Shown: piece after piece, positions 8,705 through 18,638 of the stretch | Numbering within the stretch: position 1 is the first letter of the stretch | Layout: every line of letters begins with the position of its first letter | Assembly: GCA_005524015.1 (NCBI GenBank) | Contig: SULG01000023.1 | Location: 1-44,611 of the forward strand | Direction: 5' to 3' | DNA length: 44,611 nt | Source of the DNA: Candidatus Jettenia ecosi | Lineage (GTDB): Bacteria > Planctomycetota > Brocadiia > Brocadiales > Brocadiaceae | Translations under genes and position numbers: made by a program | The notes under the pieces: model-generated | The model's database searches: none | Told to the model about the DNA's origin: nothing | The model's input: only the letters and a program-made list of their open reading frames with translations

Positions 8705-10471
8705 ATGTTAAATTTTGTTATAAGTCCCTCGCTGAAGAAATTTTTATCTTATGTAAAGCCGTATCGCTGGTCAATCATAGCAGCGACCTTTTGCGGATTG
8801 CTGAAATACAACATTCCTATAATCTTTCCCTGGGTTTTTAAAGATGTGGTTGATCGTTTGCTGTCGCCTTCTTCGTATAATATTATAGAATTACATTATA
8901 CTATGCTGGGCTTGATTGCCGTCTTTACATTTTGGGCTGTGGTTACCTATTTAAGATCCTATCTCGCTGACCGAACCAGCCAAAGACTTATTTTCGATTT
9001 ACGGCATGAGTTATATGTCCACCTTCAGCGCATGTCCCTGAGTTTTTATGAGAAGCGCAGGGTGGGGTCAGTTGCATCTCGCCTGCTGGGAGATATCTCG
9101 GTTGCTCAAAATTTTGTAGGCGCGGCCTTTACGAATACGGTAATGGACGCAAGCTCGTTATTCCTGATTGCTTTTCTTCTTTTTCTCATGAACTACAAAT
9201 TGGCGCTGGTGTCTATCGCTATTTTTCCTTTTTATGTTTTCTTAAACAGTCTTTTCAAATCCCGAATCAGAAAAACCAGTTTACTGGCTCGTGAAAAAAT
9301 GGAAGAGATATCCGGAGACGTTCATGAAAAGCTCAGTGGTATTTCCATCATACAGTCTTACACGCGGGAGAAGTCAGAAGAGAAAAAATTCTTTCAGGAT
9401 AACCGTGAGTATTTATCCTATCAGTTGGAAAATGTAAAGCATAATGCCGCTGCCGCATCCGTAATCGGTTTTTTAACTTCTATCGCCCCTGTTCTTGTAG
9501 TCTGGTATGGAGCTGTGCAGGTTATTCATGGCCATCTTACCGTTGGAGAGTTGACTGCGTTTTTTGCCTATTTGGGCATGTTTTATACTCCTCTCAACCG
9601 GCTTACTGAACTCAATATCCTTTTAGCTAACTCCCAGTCTGCGATAGAGAGGATTTTCGAGGTATTTAATACTTCGCCAGAAGTTGTCGATCATCCTGCT
9701 GCCAGGGAAAAGGGACCTATGAAGGGCGAGATCGAATTTTCGAATGTTTATTTTGCCTATGAATTATCAAAGATTGCCCTGAAGGATATCAGCCTGCGCA
9801 TACCGGCGAACAGTACCGTGGCGCTCGTTGGCCCGAGTGGTTCTGGTAAATCTACTTTTGCCAAACTTATCCCGAGATTTTATGATGTCTCGGCAGGAAC
9901 AATTACTATTGACGGCTTCAATATCCGGGATCTCAAATTAAGTTATTTAAGAAGGAAAATTGCTACGGTGCCCCAGGACCCTATTTTGTTTTCCGGAACA
10001 ATTTATGAGAATATTATATTCGGTAGACCCAACGCCGCAAAAGAAGAAGTCTCCCTTGCTGCTATTTCTGCTAATGCCCATAATTTTATCTGCAAACTGT
10101 CAAAAGGATATCAAACAGAAATAGGTGAAGACGGCCTGAAACTTTCAGGCGGGCAGAGACAGCGCGTTGCGCTGGCGCGGGCTTTTTTAAAAAATGCGCC
10201 AATCCTGATTCTCGACGAAGCAACTTCTTCCCTGGATTCCGAAGCGGAGAATCTGATTCAGCAGGCATTAAAAAGATTAATGCAAAACCGGACAACCATA
10301 ATCATAGCCCATCGACTCTCTACCATTCAGTCGGCAGATATAATTGTTGTCTTTGATGGCGGAAGAATTGTAGAAGTCGGAAGTCATCAAGAACTGTTGG
10401 AGTCATATGGACTCTACCATCGGCTTCATGAAGAGCAATTTCATAAGATGCTTATGGAATCTGTCGGATAA
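8705..10471 (+). CDS. MsbA-like ABC exporter (fused permease and ATPase)
   Basis: The 588-residue half-transporter has six transmembrane segments in about residues 15-310 and one nucleotide-binding domain. Walker A is GPSGSGKST (376-384), the Q-loop lies in VPQDPILFSG, the signature is LSGGQRQRVALARAF (from 480), Walker B is ILILDEATSSLDSE, and the H-loop is IIAHRLSTI. Length and layout match the MsbA/lipid A and multidrug exporter branch, which works as a homodimer in the inner membrane. Lipid A-core transport would fit a genome that also encodes a WaaF-like heptosyltransferase nearby, but drug or peptide export cannot be excluded. No ribosome binding site is evident upstream of ATG 8705. 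Confidence 0.9.
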   Translation: MLNFVISPSLKKFLSYVKPYRWSIIAATFCGLLKYNIPIIFPWVFKDVVDRLLSPSSYNIIELHYTMLGLIAVFTFWAVVTYLRSYLADRTSQRLIFDLRHELYVHLQRMSLSFYEKRRVGSVASRLLGDISVAQNFVGAAFTNTVMDASSLFLIAFLLFLMNYKLALVSIAIFPFYVFLNSLFKSRIRKTSLLAREKMEEISGDVHEKLSGISIIQSYTREKSEEKKFFQDNREYLSYQLENVKHNAAAASVIGFLTSIAPVLVVWYGAVQVIHGHLTVGELTAFFAYLGMFYTPLNRLTELNILLANSQSAIERIFEVFNTSPEVVDHPAAREKGPMKGEIEFSNVYFAYELSKIALKDISLRIPANSTVALVGPSGSGKSTFAKLIPRFYDVSAGTITIDGFNIRDLKLSYLRRKIATVPQDPILFSGTIYENIIFGRPNAAKEEVSLAAISANAHNFICKLSKGYQTEIGEDGLKLSGGQRQRVALARAFLKNAPILILDEATSSLDSEAENLIQQALKRLMQNRTTIIIAHRLSTIQSADIIVVFDGGRIVEVGSHQELLESYGLYHRLHEEQFHKMLMESVG

Positions 10472-10513
10472 TAGCTCAACAAAGATTCTCCTATTTTCTA
10501 TCGGTATTTTCCC

Positions 10514-10544
10514 GTAGGGGGTAGGTTTAAAACCTGCCCCCTAC
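10514..10544. repeat. Palindromic repeat just downstream of the ABC exporter
   Basis: GTAGGGGGTAGGTTT pairs with AACCTGCCCCCTAC around a central AA. It lies 42 bases past the stop codon and could act as a transcript-end hairpin. It resembles, but is distinct from, the CAGGTT palindromes found elsewhere in the window. Confidence 0.55.
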
Positions 10545-10650
10545 CCATTGCGGATTCAATTTTGTACATTGAGTCCATATATTTTGTACAGAATCAATAA
10601 TGCTATCGTTCTCATAGTCTCGGCACCGGGGAAATATTCCCAATTAAGGC

Positions 10651-10667
10651 TCAGGTTACAAACCTGA
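10651..10667. repeat. Lone degenerate copy of the CAGGTT REP palindrome
   Basis: TCAGGTTACAAACCTGA is the core of the palindrome that occurs twelve times between 33.6 and 39 kb. It shows that the family is also present outside that cluster. The rest of the 10472-10965 gap holds no gene I can support; a CTTCGGGG-type short palindrome is present near 10870. Confidence 0.6.
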
Positions 10668-10965
10668 ACCTGCCTGGAGCATAGAAATGGGCTTTGAGAG
10701 GTAATTCCATTAAAACAAGGATTGAAACCTCTTTTGGAAATGGTTCTCCAGATAATGTATTTTCTATTTTCGTTTTAGTAAAAGCAAATAGTGCTCAATA
10801 CTTTTGCGGCAAAGCTTGAACAAGGAGTGTTTGCGGGAAATAATTGCAGGTGTATTTTATCTAGAATCATTTCACTCCTTCGGGGTTAAATGCGGTATGT
10901 TCGGCCTCTGCAACAATGGTAAATTACCCTGTAAATTTTAAGAATTGTGTGTATAATATTGAGTC

Positions 10966-11172
10966 TATAGACTTCAAGGATGAAACCGAACGTATCGTCA
11001 ACTGACGAAAAACTACCCCAAGGAGCAATCCTTTGTATGTTTCAGAAGAGATTGCTTCGGGAAAATCCCTCGCAATGACATTTTTAAGGACTCCGTATGT
11101 TCCGTACATTTGCATACAACCAAAGATCAACTTTCGCAGCATTCTGTTCGGTTTCATCTGTTGGATGCTGTA
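10966..11172. mobile_element. MITE-like element, type B copy 1
   Basis: The ends match the type A element (TATAG...GATGAAACCGAAC on the left, CTGTTCGGTTTCATCTG then TTGGATGCTGTA on the right). The interior is different: GATTGCTTCGGG and CCCTCGCAATGACA, the hallmark of a widespread REP-like palindrome. It is related to 38532-38765. It ends 65 bases before the start of the YrbG-like antiporter gene and may contribute to its leader. Confidence 0.7.
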
Positions 11173-11237
11173 AATTAAAGGAACAAACTATTCCTTGTAT
11201 AGTACCTCTTTACTTTAACTTTTTATTGTGAAACCCT

Positions 11238-12191
11238 ATGCCACTACAAATCATATTATTTTTTATTGGTCTTGCCGGACTCTATTTTGGAGCTGAATGG
11301 CTCGTGAAAGGGGCGTCCAGATTTGCCCGTTCTTTCAATATCCGGCCAATAGTTATAGGACTTACCATAGTGGCCTTCGGCACTTCAACCCCGGAACTTG
11401 TTACGAGTGTAATGGCTGGTATTAAACATCTAAACGATATTGCTATAGGAAATATCGTCGGAAGTAATATTGCAAATATTGGCTTAATATTAGGATCGAC
11501 AGCCATCGTTCAGCCTCTTAAAGTTGACATGAAACTCATCAACAGGGAAATGCCAATTATGATTGGTATCTCTTTGCTTTTATATTTTATGGGATGGGAT
11601 AGTATCCTGAGCCGTCGGGAAGGGATCGTACTTATGGTAGGTATTCTTGCATATACCGTTTATGTTTATCGTGCAGCCCTGAGAGAATCAAAGTCTGTAG
11701 AAAAGGAATTTCTGGAATATGAGGAATCTATCGGCGCAACACACAACAATTTAAAAACGGATATAATGTGGATCGCAATCGGCCTTGGGACGCTTGTTGT
11801 GGGTGCATACCTGCTGGTTCATTCAGCAACATACATCGCCAGGGTTGTAGGAATTAGTGAGCTGGTTATAGGACTTACCGTCATTGCTGTAGGCACCTCC
11901 CTGCCAGAGTTGGCTACCTCAATGGTCGCTGCTATCCGTAAAGAATCCGATATCAGCGTGGGTAATGTATTGGGCAGCAATATCTTTAATATCCTTGCAA
12001 TCCTTGGCATTGCTTCAATAATTCAACCATTACAAATCAATACTGCGTCTCTCCGCATCGATATGCCGGTTATGTTGCTGTTTGGCATAGTCCTTGTGCC
12101 TATAATTACCTGGAAATTCATGATCACCCGTATACAGGGATTTTTCTTATTGGCTGGGTATAGTATTTACATACTGTGGTTGTTCAAATAA
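11238..12191 (+). CDS. Na+/Ca2+ antiporter of the CaCA family (YrbG type)
   Basis: The 317-residue inner-membrane protein has ten hydrophobic segments arranged as two inverted repeats. The alpha-1 motif is GLTIVAFGTSTPELVTSV followed by GNIVGSNIANIGLILG. The alpha-2 motif is GLTVIAVGTSLPELATSM followed by GNVLGSNIFNILAILG. These GTSxPEL and GSNIxN signatures define K+-dependent or K+-independent Na+/Ca2+ exchanger-like proteins such as YrbG. It is a different CaCA branch from the Cax protein at 6805. It presumably exports Ca2+ using a cation gradient; the coupling ion cannot be read from sequence. Confidence 0.92.
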   Translation: MPLQIILFFIGLAGLYFGAEWLVKGASRFARSFNIRPIVIGLTIVAFGTSTPELVTSVMAGIKHLNDIAIGNIVGSNIANIGLILGSTAIVQPLKVDMKLINREMPIMIGISLLLYFMGWDSILSRREGIVLMVGILAYTVYVYRAALRESKSVEKEFLEYEESIGATHNNLKTDIMWIAIGLGTLVVGAYLLVHSATYIARVVGISELVIGLTVIAVGTSLPELATSMVAAIRKESDISVGNVLGSNIFNILAILGIASIIQPLQINTASLRIDMPVMLLFGIVLVPIITWKFMITRIQGFFLLAGYSIYILWLFK

Positions 12192-12269
12192 TCTTGTAAA
12201 GGTGGAAGTGAAGAGTGTCAATAAAAGAATCACAACTACAGACACAAACACTTCTCACTGTCACTTTTA

Positions 12270-13325
12270 TTACGTATACTTACTCATGAAATCCAATCCT
12301 ACCCTGGCAACCCTTTCTGGCTTTATTGCTGTCATGCATCGATGATCTTTCGGACATACCTTGCGATGGCAGGCAAGACAATCCACATCGGCTCTGATAA
12401 CTTGCCCTATCTCTGCCGGAGAATCTGTATACCGTGGATCGTTTGGCCCCATCAGGGTTACCACAGGCCTTTTGAAGGCAACAGCAATATGCCGGGGACC
12501 AGAATCAACAGTTATCAATAAGGCGCATCTTTTTATGAGCGCTTTAAGGACATCCAGGGTCATTATCTGATTTCCCAGGTTTATCAATCTTGATTTTGCT
12601 TTTTGCTCAATATCCATGGCTAATTTTATCTCTTGCGGCGCACAGACAATGGCTATATTGCAATCCATTTGTTTTTTTATAAGATCCGCCGTTTCGGCAA
12701 ATCCCTCTGCTGTCCAGCATTTGGAAGAACCATATGCCGCACCCGGATTTAACAAGATAAGGGGGCGACCATTCGTAAGTTTGAACTTCTCACCTATTTC
12801 ATCCACACGATGCTGGCTTTCCTGGCTCAGAAACAGTTCCAATTCTTTTGAGCGTACCTTACAACCAATCCCTGTACACAGATGCAGGTAATAGTCCACC
12901 ATATAGGTTGGACAAAAACGCCCATTCTCATAAAGCCTGTCTAGCGTGTCAGTCAATAGCCATGAGCGCGCATCTCGTTTATAACCGATGCGCTGTTTCA
13001 CACCAGCGAGCCAAAACATGAGTGCGGAGCTGAAAGAATTCGGAAGCAGAAAGCCAAGATCGTACTTTTTGGCTCTTAGTTCTTTTATAAAAGAAATATA
13101 CTGCATACCCTTAAGGTGTTGTTCTTTTGAGTCTAAAGGAATTACGGCATCGAACCAGGGAGCGCCTTCAATAAGCCTTTGTACATAGGATTTCAGGATA
13201 ATCGTTATTTTTGCTTGAGGAAAATTTTCCCGAATACACCGGAAGGCAGGAGTTGCCATAACAACATCGCCTACCCAGTTGGGAGAACGGATAATAATAT
13301 TATTTACTTTGGCAGGTTTTATCAA
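12270..13325 (-). CDS. waaF: Lipopolysaccharide heptosyltransferase II-like (GT9 family)
   Basis: The 351-residue protein is typical of GT9 heptosyltransferases, which add ADP-heptose to the inner LPS core on the cytoplasmic side of the inner membrane. Evidence: N-terminal IIIRSPNWVGDVVMATPAF (about 10-28), the C-terminal donor-site region VTVDSGPRHIAVAFKRPVVTLMGPNDPRYT, and a late Cys cluster (DCLACHRKVCPKDHRCM) characteristic of WaaF. This argues for a Gram-negative envelope with LPS. It converges with the YrbG-like gene and is alone on its strand. Whether it is heptosyltransferase II rather than I or III rests on overall resemblance. Confidence 0.85.
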   Translation of the reverse strand: MIKPAKVNNIIIRSPNWVGDVVMATPAFRCIRENFPQAKITIILKSYVQRLIEGAPWFDAVIPLDSKEQHLKGMQYISFIKELRAKKYDLGFLLPNSFSSALMFWLAGVKQRIGYKRDARSWLLTDTLDRLYENGRFCPTYMVDYYLHLCTGIGCKVRSKELELFLSQESQHRVDEIGEKFKLTNGRPLILLNPGAAYGSSKCWTAEGFAETADLIKKQMDCNIAIVCAPQEIKLAMDIEQKAKSRLINLGNQIMTLDVLKALIKRCALLITVDSGPRHIAVAFKRPVVTLMGPNDPRYTDSPAEIGQVIRADVDCLACHRKVCPKDHRCMTAIKPERVARVGLDFMSKYT

Positions 13326-13580
13326 CAGAAGTCGTAGTAATAATTCAATTCTTAGATATTTTATATTGGTTTTATAACGTTCAGATTTTACAATAATACC
13401 CTATACATTGTCAAGGTAAGCGATTGATAATTACACATTCTTAGGCTTTTTCTATTGACAGGGATTTCTTTTACTCCTCATAATAATATAAGATATTTGT
13501 TTTTCGTAAGCAATTCTGCAATGAAAGATACGTTGTTATTCATAATGAGGCCTTCAGCAACTTTTATCTCTTCGTAAGAT

Positions 13581-13657
13581 GTAGGGCAAGGCTTTAGCAT
13601 CCGCCCCCCACTTGAATATATAGACAGGGGGATAGCAACCGTAAAGGGTTGCCCTAC
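13581..13657. repeat. GTAGGGCAA...TTGCCCTAC bounded repeat
   Basis: The left boundary is GTAGGGCAAGGCTTTAGC, the right boundary GGGTTGCCCTAC, with a CCGCCCCCC / AGGGGG pair inside. It belongs to the family also seen at 27804, 31269 and 39122. The 13326-13695 gap otherwise holds no visible gene. Confidence 0.55.
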
Positions 13658-13797
13658 AGGATTACATGATTAAATAAGTACCAGACCACAAGTTTTTGTA
13701 CATTTGTTTATCAGGGAAAAACATTTTCTCCGCGTCAAGCTCAGTACGATTGACGTGTGAGCGTCTTACCGGAAGAATTTGGGAACAAGATGGAAAG

Positions 13798-15999
13798 ATG
13801 GAAATTCCTATACATCAAGCCATGCTGGTTCAATCAAAGGCGATGAATCAATATGGAACAGAAAAGGGTCTATCAGAAAACCACACACATATGCCACTTT
13901 ACGAAATTATATCACTTATAGGTTTTATCCTTGGAACCATCCTGCACATAGTGCTCTCCATCCTGATTGTACAACGAAAACAGAAAACGAGAAGCGAGCT
14001 TATATTTCTCTTCCTGGTTATCAGTGTAGCTATGTGGCACTTTGGAAATACCGTCTATCTTTTTAGCTTTCTCTTATTTGGTAAGGACATTGCTTCTGTT
14101 AATCTTGTTTCTGATGCAATTTCTTATATAGGGATTGGTTTTATGCCCAGCCTTCTTTTGCATACGGCAGTCTTGTTTCTTTTCGAGAGCAAGCCTCACA
14201 TCAGGAAATCTTTGCAGCGGATTATTTTTTTTGGTATTTACCTTCCCGTCATTCCCTTTTCGGTAGTAATAAAAAATTTTATTCTATCAGAAGATATGCA
14301 TCTAATGACAACTGCAACTCCTTATATAAAGCCCTTTGTTGTATGGCTAATTATCTCGTTGTTTATTGCAGCAAATATCTCAAAATGGCTGGCAAAAACG
14401 GTGGATGAAAAGGAAGAGCAGAAGTTCTACATGGCTATCTTTTGGGTGATAATCGCTATTGCAATATTTATTGGATTTACGGTACTCTTTGAAGGGAATA
14501 AAATCCCCTACGCTGGTGATTACCTGGTACTCGTTTCCATGTTGTCTTCAATATTCCCCAGTATTATTTTCTCTTATTATGTGTATCGGTACAATTATAT
14601 GGAATTTGTACTCCGCCGGAGTGTTTTTTATTCATTCCTTACCCTTATCCTGATTTGTCTCTATTATTTTGGGATAAAAAAATTGAGTAAATCGCTGGAG
14701 CAATATTATTCGGTAAATGCAAAGATCCTGGAGCCTGTCTTTGTTATCAGCCTTGTATTCTGGTTTCCAACCCTGAAGGAAAGCGTACAAAAATTGTTTA
14801 GAAAACTGATATTCCACCGTATTGCAGATAGTGAGTATTTGCTGAATGAATTAAGTCACGTCATTAGCACCGATCCTCTCGTTAATCTCGTAAAACTCCT
14901 TGAACAGGTAGTTGAATCTATCAAAAAGGCTACAGCTATTAAATCTACAAATCTCCTTCTTTTTAAGAGTGAGCGGATTCAGGTTATTGGCGATAAAAGA
15001 TACGAGCACATTAACCAATCGGATATACAGCATATTGTACAGTTCTTTGCTAATGGTGAATTTGTTGTGCTCAATCGCTATGAGGTAAAAGACGCCCTGA
15101 TTATTAATGAAATGCGGCCGATGGACGCAATTTTCATTTTCCCCGTATTTGTAAACCGGAAACTTACGGGTCTTTTAAGTTTGGGACGTGCCAGACGTGG
15201 TTTGCCCGTTGCATCTGATCATCTGGATCAGTTAATGATTATTGCTAATGAAATAGGTTCTGCGGTGGAAAAATCGAAAATTATCGAAGAGAAACTTCAT
15301 CTGGAAAGGAAGATATATGAGAATGAAAAATTATCCAGCCTTGGACGCCTTTCCACAAGCGTAGCGCATGAAGTCAAAAATCCCCTCAGCTCTATAAAGG
15401 CTATTGTTCAGGTCATGCAGGAAGATTTAAAGAAAAACGATCCGTTACAAGAAGACCTGGCGATTATTGTCGATGAAATAGACCGGTTAACCAAGGTCGT
15501 CAATCAATTGTTGCAATTCGCAAAACCGGGCAGTGTGGTAAAAACCCATGTCAGGATTGGAGAAGTAATAAACTCCACACTGGTTGTGCTCAGTAACGAA
15601 GCAAAGCAAAATAAGATTGTAACACAATGTCAAATCCCCGGCGACCTCCCAGCAATCCTTACTGACAGAGGGGCATTGAAGGAGATATTTTTTAACCTCC
15701 TTCTTAATGCCATTCAGGCTATGCCTTCCGGAGGGAAGATACATATACGCGCTGATTATATGCCTTACAACCAAATGATCAAGGTAACGATCTCCGACAC
15801 AGGCCCTGGCATACTGCAAGAGTGCATGCCAAAGATATTTGAACCTTTTTACACGACAAAGCAAACGGGGACGGGACTTGGTCTTTCTATCGTAAAAAAG
15901 AAATTAGAGGATATGGAGGCTACTATTCATGTTGAAAGTAATGAGAATGGAGCATCATTTATTGTAAGTTTTCCCTCAGAAAGGTCTATGCAAACATAA
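13798..15999 (+). CDS. Membrane-bound sensor histidine kinase
   Basis: The N-terminal half contains about eight transmembrane segments, beginning MPLYEIISLIGFILG and ending near YSFLTLILICLYYFGI. This resembles 7TM-type sensor histidine kinases. A GAF-like region follows (LVKLLEQVVESIKKATAI ... FVNRKLTGLLSLG). Then come the HisKA domain with SVAHEVKNPLSS (His524) and the HATPase domain with NLLLNAIQAM, SDTGPGI and TGTGLGLSI. The start is uncertain: a TTG at 13696 opens the frame and ATGs exist at 13798, 13822, 13843 and 13891, none with a convincing ribosome binding site. It lies 68 bases before its likely partner, a sigma-54-dependent regulator. The signal sensed is unknown. Confidence 0.88.
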   Translation: MEIPIHQAMLVQSKAMNQYGTEKGLSENHTHMPLYEIISLIGFILGTILHIVLSILIVQRKQKTRSELIFLFLVISVAMWHFGNTVYLFSFLLFGKDIASVNLVSDAISYIGIGFMPSLLLHTAVLFLFESKPHIRKSLQRIIFFGIYLPVIPFSVVIKNFILSEDMHLMTTATPYIKPFVVWLIISLFIAANISKWLAKTVDEKEEQKFYMAIFWVIIAIAIFIGFTVLFEGNKIPYAGDYLVLVSMLSSIFPSIIFSYYVYRYNYMEFVLRRSVFYSFLTLILICLYYFGIKKLSKSLEQYYSVNAKILEPVFVISLVFWFPTLKESVQKLFRKLIFHRIADSEYLLNELSHVISTDPLVNLVKLLEQVVESIKKATAIKSTNLLLFKSERIQVIGDKRYEHINQSDIQHIVQFFANGEFVVLNRYEVKDALIINEMRPMDAIFIFPVFVNRKLTGLLSLGRARRGLPVASDHLDQLMIIANEIGSAVEKSKIIEEKLHLERKIYENEKLSSLGRLSTSVAHEVKNPLSSIKAIVQVMQEDLKKNDPLQEDLAIIVDEIDRLTKVVNQLLQFAKPGSVVKTHVRIGEVINSTLVVLSNEAKQNKIVTQCQIPGDLPAILTDRGALKEIFFNLLLNAIQAMPSGGKIHIRADYMPYNQMIKVTISDTGPGILQECMPKIFEPFYTTKQTGTGLGLSIVKKKLEDMEATIHVESNENGASFIVSFPSERSMQT

Positions 16000-16067
16000 C
16001 CTGTTGTAAACGATGCAAATGAATCGCCCTTTTAAAAAAATGATAAAAAGCATTCAATAGGAAAACT

Positions 16068-17447
16068 ATGGTTACACCATCGATATTAATTGTAGATGAT
16101 GAAAAAGCTGCTCGTTACGGGATGAGAAAGATTCTTCAAAAGGATAGCTACACAATATACGAGGCAAAGGATGGCGCCAATGCGCTCCACATGATAAAGA
16201 CATTACAACCTGCATTAGTGTTTCTGGATATCAATATGCCGCAGATCGATGGCATGAAGACTTTGGAAATGATCAATGCCATGAGGAATCCTCCCCTTGT
16301 AGTTATCGTTACTGCTTATGGTTCTGAAAAACTTGCCGTTGAGGCCATGAAAAATGGCGCATACGATTACATTGCAAAGCCTTATGAGATCGATGAACTC
16401 CGAATCATCGTCAAAAATGTTTTCGAAAGACTTGCCTTACAGGAAGAAAATGCCCGGCTCAGATCTGAAATAGACCGATTAGAGGGCATGGGAGAACTTA
16501 TCGGCCAAAGCAAACCTATGAAAGATGTCTTTGATAAGATTGAAAAAGTCGGCACAACAGACGTTACCGTACTCATTCAGGGTGAGAGTGGCAGCGGAAA
16601 AGAGATTGTTGCCAGAGAAATTTACAAACGCAGTAAGCGCCGGAATGAACCTTTCATCATCGTGAATTGCGCTGCAGTGCCAGAAACACTGATCGAAAGC
16701 GAACTCTTCGGACATGAAAAGGGCGCATTCACCGGCGCAACAGAAAGGCGCCTGGGGAAGTTCGAATTAGCAAATAAGGGAACGCTTTTCCTTGATGAGA
16801 TCGGAGATATGAGTCTTAGCACACAATCAAAACTCTTGCGGGTATTACAGGAACAGAAATTTGAGCGACTTGGTGGTATAGAAACGCTCGCTGTTGATGT
16901 ACGAGTCGTGAGTGCTACGCACCGCAATCTTGAGGAGGAAATTGAGGAAGGCAGGTTTCGGGAAGATCTTTATTATAGAATTAAGGTAGTGAACATAAAA
17001 CTGCCGCCTTTGAGACACAGAAAAGAGGATATCCCTCTTTTGGTAAACCGATTTATACAATACTTTTCTGAAAAACACCAAAAGCGTATCCTGTCAATTT
17101 CTCATGAATCGATGAAATCTTTAGTGTCTTACAATTGGCCTGGAAATGTCCGGCAACTCAAAAATGTGATTGAAAGTTCTGTAGTTCTTTCCGATAATGA
17201 AGTTCTTAACAACGTAGATCTTCCGGAAGAGACACATCATCAGGATACCGCATTGGTATTGAAGAATATTGATTACAATCTCTCATTCCGTGATGCGAAG
17301 AAGATACTTATAGAAAATTTTGAACGCGATTTTATAAAAAAGAAATTAGAAGAATGTAATGGAAATATTAGCCGTGCCGCTGAAGCGCTGGATATGCACC
17401 GTCAAAACCTTCAGCAAAAAATACGGGAACTCCATATAAACAAATAA
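16068..17447 (+). CDS. NtrC-family sigma-54-dependent response regulator
   Basis: Three domains are evident in 459 residues. The receiver has phospho-acceptor Asp54 (VFLDINMP), acidic pair Asp10-Asp11 and the conserved TAYG and KPY. The AAA+ sigma-54 interaction domain has Walker A GESGSGKE (172-179), the sigma-54 contact loop GAFTGA (219-224) and Walker B TLFLDEIGDM. The Fis-type helix-turn-helix is at the end (NGNISRAAEALDMHRQNLQQKI). It should activate sigma-54 promoters after phosphorylation by the kinase encoded immediately upstream. A strong terminator follows directly after the stop. Targets are not identifiable within the window. Confidence 0.95.
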   Translation: MVTPSILIVDDEKAARYGMRKILQKDSYTIYEAKDGANALHMIKTLQPALVFLDINMPQIDGMKTLEMINAMRNPPLVVIVTAYGSEKLAVEAMKNGAYDYIAKPYEIDELRIIVKNVFERLALQEENARLRSEIDRLEGMGELIGQSKPMKDVFDKIEKVGTTDVTVLIQGESGSGKEIVAREIYKRSKRRNEPFIIVNCAAVPETLIESELFGHEKGAFTGATERRLGKFELANKGTLFLDEIGDMSLSTQSKLLRVLQEQKFERLGGIETLAVDVRVVSATHRNLEEEIEEGRFREDLYYRIKVVNIKLPPLRHRKEDIPLLVNRFIQYFSEKHQKRILSISHESMKSLVSYNWPGNVRQLKNVIESSVVLSDNEVLNNVDLPEETHHQDTALVLKNIDYNLSFRDAKKILIENFERDFIKKKLEECNGNISRAAEALDMHRQNLQQKIRELHINK

Positions 17448-17478
17448 AAAAGGGGAAAGATGAGATCTTTCCCCTTTT
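17448..17478 (+). terminator. Strong rho-independent terminator, probably bidirectional
   Basis: AAAAGGGGAAAGAT pairs perfectly with ATCTTTCCCCTTTT around a GAG loop, starting one base after the regulator's stop codon. The A-run on the left gives a U-tract on the minus strand, so it may also end the convergent gene at 17522. Confidence 0.9.
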
Positions 17479-17521
17479 CAATTCACGAAAATACAAAATA
17501 TGCTTAATTTCCGGCATATTT

Positions 17522-18376
17522 TTATTTTAAATTTTTTAATGCGTTCTCCATTCTGGAAAGTAATATGCTTACTTCGGAAAGAGACATGGTAGGCGAAGTA
17601 ACTCTCTCACGCAGTAAGGCAAATGCTTTATCCAGATCTTCAGCCGCAGATGAGTCCATAAGCGGAAAATGTGGCTGTTCTGTTGTGGATGGAGTTTGTG
17701 AAGGCGAAGTTTGTGGGGTAGTGGAAGGTCCCTGTTCTTTAATCTTCGCTAATTCCTGCTCCAGAACCTCTTTTGCCTTTTGAAGTTCTTCAACATTCTT
17801 TCTCTTTTCTGCAAGCTCCTGCTCAGCAAGCTTCTTCGCTTCGTTGCTATACATGAGCTGATTTTTCAAATCTTCCTGACTTCTCTTCATATCAGCAACC
17901 TGCAAATCAGATTTTTCAGTCCCCTTTTTGCTTTCTTCTTCCAGAGAAGCAATCTGTTGTGTTAACCTGGCCCTCTCTTCCTCTATTGTATTCAACCTGT
18001 TTTGTTGTTCCTGGATCGTATTCTGTAATCCGCTCAACTGCACTCCAACAGCGGCTTTAATGGCGCCAAAAGTGTCCACTTCCTTCTGCAATTCAGCTAC
18101 TTTTGTTGTCAGACCTTCTTTTTCTGAGGCACAGGTGGTAAATTTCTCCTCAGTTTCTTTCTTTGCAAGTTCAACCTTATCTAAATTTTCCATCAATTCC
18201 GGAACTTTTAATACCTCTTTACGCCCGGCGCCAAGCTGTCTTTCAAGGGCATGTACCCGCTCTTTTTGTACTCTGTATTTTTCCGTAACTGATACTGCAA
18301 AACCAACACACAGCAATCCGAAAAGACCTACCAATACAACCATAATAGCCTTTGCTTTTGTGCCACAACTAGACAT
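17522..18376 (-). CDS. Membrane-anchored coiled-coil protein of unknown function
   Basis: The 284-residue protein has one N-terminal transmembrane segment (about residues 10-30, KAIMVVLVGLFGLLCVGFAV). It is followed by about 190 residues of Lys/Glu-rich heptad sequence that should form a long coiled coil. Next is a short Ser/Thr/Pro linker (about 222-237) and a compact C-terminal helical tail. The predicted topology is an inner-membrane anchor with a periplasmic rod. AAGGGGGT just upstream of the ATG (reading on the minus strand) is a plausible ribosome binding site. Similar architectures occur in envelope-spacing or cell-division scaffold proteins, but I do not recognise a family. It converges with the two-component system and shares its terminator. 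Confidence 0.8.
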   Translation of the reverse strand: MSSCGTKAKAIMVVLVGLFGLLCVGFAVSVTEKYRVQKERVHALERQLGAGRKEVLKVPELMENLDKVELAKKETEEKFTTCASEKEGLTTKVAELQKEVDTFGAIKAAVGVQLSGLQNTIQEQQNRLNTIEEERARLTQQIASLEEESKKGTEKSDLQVADMKRSQEDLKNQLMYSNEAKKLAEQELAEKRKNVEELQKAKEVLEQELAKIKEQGPSTTPQTSPSQTPSTTEQPHFPLMDSSAAEDLDKAFALLRERVTSPTMSLSEVSILLSRMENALKNLK

Positions 18377-18638
18377 TGGATACCCCCTTTTGGTGTATTT
18401 TAATAATGTTCTTTTACCTTAGAATCTTATGAATATTCAAAAATAATTTTAGCTAAAAATCAGGTAGGCACCATAATAGCAAAAGGTTAATGAAGTTTCA
18501 AGTAAAATTGTTGTCCAAATAGAGCTTGATTTTCTGAACGATATCGTAGCATAATACCGGACAGAAAATATCAATGAGTGCTTTTGTCACCACAGTATAA
18601 TTTCTTTTCCTTAACAACATTATTTATCGGGTATATAC

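Noticed and set aside
10924-11157. A 77-codon minus-strand reading frame upstream of the YrbG-like gene
   Set aside because: It lies almost entirely within the type B MITE and crosses its boundary; no coding signals.
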